DNA from: Mucilaginibacter rigui
GTDB taxonomy: Bacteria; Bacteroidota; Bacteroidia; Sphingobacteriales; Sphingobacteriaceae
Direction of reading: 5' to 3'
Length of the DNA stretch: 64,000 nt
NCBI RefSeq assembly: GCF_014773275.1
Contig: NZ_JACWMW010000001.1
Location: 1,488,001 to 1,552,000, forward strand
Shown: positions 62,815 to 64,000 of the stretch, in pieces
How the letters are laid out: every line of letters starts with the position of its first letter
Numbering within the stretch: position 1 is the stretch's first letter
Program-made: the position numbers and the translations under genes
Notes under the pieces: model-generated
Told to the model about the DNA's origin: nothing
The model's database searches: none
Seen by the model: the letters and a program-made list of their open reading frames with translations, nothing else

Positions 62815-64000
62815 TTATTCGCTGCGTAAACTTTTAACCGGATTTGCCAGCGCTGCTTTTATAGATTGTATGCTGATTGTCGCCAGGGCAATAAGTGTTG
62901 CACCGCCTCCGGCAAACAGGAACACCATCCAGCCTATATTTATTTTGTAGGCATAATCCTGCAGCCAGCTGTTCATGGCAAACCAGGCAACCGGCATGGC
63001 AATAATAATAGCTACAACAATAAGCACCATAAACTCGGTTGCCAGCAGGCCTATAATTTTGGCTACGCTTGCGCCAAGAACCTTACGGATGCCAATTTCT
63101 CTTGTTTTTACCTGCGCCGAATAGGTAGCCAGGCCAAACAAGCCCAGGCATGATATTATGATGGCTATGGCCGAAAACAGGTTAAACAACGCCCCCTGTT
63201 TTTGATCGGTAGTATACAGTTTGGTATAGCTTTCATCTAAAAACGCGTAGTTGAAAGGGATATCATTGTTATACCTTTTCCACTGTGTTTGGGCGGCTGC
63301 AATTGCCTTTTGGGCATCGCGGCCGGTTGTTTTTATATATACGCGCCAGCAATAATCAGGCTGATACTGGAAAACGGCAGGCTCTATTTTTTTATGTACC
63401 GTTGTAAAATTAAAATCTTTAACTACCCCTATTATAGTGCCCGGCCGGGTTTGTATACGCAGGCGTTTCCCTACAATTGGTGCTTTAAGCCCCATCTCTT
63501 TCACGGCAGTTTCATTGATCAGGAAGTGAGCTGAATCGGCAACGGTACCGGTAAAGTTGGCCCCTTCAATAATTTTCATTTTAAAGAAGGGGATCATGTC
63601 CTTATCGGCATAGATCTGGTTAAACCACATGTTGGAGTTTGCCGGTTTACCATCCCAATCGTTATCGCCGGTAGAGCTGCCATCGGTAACAATATTACGC
63701 CCCGCACGTGTTACCGCCAGTATTGCAGGGTTTTTTAGCAGCTCGTTCTTTATAACATCAAAATGCTTGGGCATATCGGCACGCAAACTGAAGGATAAAA
63801 TATTCTCTTTATCGTAACCCAGGTTTTTATTGCGGATAAAACTTAACTGGTTACCAATAACCAAGGTTCCGATGATAAGTACTATGGATACCGCGAACTG
63901 CACCACAACCAGCACCCTCCTGAAAGCAACATTACCAATACCAATTGATACTTTGCCCTTAAGTGCTTTTAACGGCTCGAACGATGATAACAGCAACGCC
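62815..64000 (-). CDS. P18: MacB/FtsX-type ABC permease, C-terminal half (partial)
   Basis: About 395 C-terminal residues are in the window; the reading frame stays open to base 64000 (ALLLSSFEPLKALKG), so the N-terminal half lies outside. Present are the helix before the second periplasmic domain (AVSIVLIIGTLVIGNQL), that domain, and the last three helices. The second-half coupling motif is REIGIRKVLGA after YSAQVKT, where most copies have FSAEQRT. The tail AGGGATLIALATISIQSIKAAL resembles P15. It ends NPVKSLRSE and is followed by P17 after 34 nt. The array evidently continues beyond the window. Confidence 0.92.
   Translation of the reverse strand, partial: ALLLSSFEPLKALKGKVSIGIGNVAFRRVLVVVQFAVSIVLIIGTLVIGNQLSFIRNKNLGYDKENILSFSLRADMPKHFDVIKNELLKNPAILAVTRAGRNIVTDGSSTGDNDWDGKPANSNMWFNQIYADKDMIPFFKMKIIEGANFTGTVADSAHFLINETAVKEMGLKAPIVGKRLRIQTRPGTIIGVVKDFNFTTVHKKIEPAVFQYQPDYCWRVYIKTTGRDAQKAIAAAQTQWKRYNNDIPFNYAFLDESYTKLYTTDQKQGALFNLFSAIAIIISCLGLFGLATYSAQVKTREIGIRKVLGASVAKIIGLLATEFMVLIVVAIIIAMPVAWFAMNSWLQDYAYKINIGWMVFLFAGGGATLIALATISIQSIKAALANPVKSLRSE

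Overview
The window looks like chromosomal DNA of a Bacteroidota bacterium, most likely family Sphingobacteriaceae (Mucilaginibacter- or Pedobacter-like). The reasons are moderate GC with AT-rich spacers, near absence of Shine-Dalgarno sequences, DUF3667, GH9 and OMP beta-barrel proteins, and very large FtsX/MacB-type permeases of about 800 residues. No mobile element, phage gene, CRISPR array, tRNA or rRNA was seen.

Layout. 1-12 kb is ordinary chromosome: the 3' end of dnaB, a TPR protein, etfB-etfA, a bifunctional-nuclease protein, a small secreted protein, two outer-membrane beta-barrels, a nucleoside permease, a DUF3667 membrane protein and a GH9 glycanase. A two-gene unit follows, one ABC ATPase and one TolC-type outer-membrane factor. 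From 12.2 kb to the window end, 18 paralogous permeases (called P1 to P18 here, by ascending coordinate; P18 is cut by the window end) lie on the minus strand in two blocks: P1-P7 (12.2-29.4 kb) and P8-P18 (36.6-64 kb). The 7 kb between the blocks holds trpD-trpF-trpB behind a trp attenuator, a Kir-type potassium channel on the plus strand, and recR-GT2-SDR.

How it fits together. Four promoters (before the ATPase-TolC pair, P7, P8 and P15) share one architecture. Each has two 19-bp operator-like sites 22-23 nt apart, then a TGGYAT element 50-52 nt further downstream that resembles the -24 half of a sigma-54 promoter. The single ATPase and outer-membrane factor therefore appear co-regulated with at least three permease units: P7 to P1, P8, and P15 to P10. 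The last unit also carries an exported 18-residue-repeat protein between P15 and P14. No HlyD-type periplasmic adaptor, histidine kinase or sigma-54 activator lies inside the window. A plausible reading is a regulon of many exchangeable MacB/LolCE-like permeases served by few ATPases; the substrates are unknown.

The second notable element is a textbook-style trp attenuator in front of trpD, with a 17-residue leader peptide carrying three consecutive Trp codons. It controls a partial trp operon: trpE, trpG, trpC and trpA are not in the window. Many spacers also carry heptanucleotide-period repeats.
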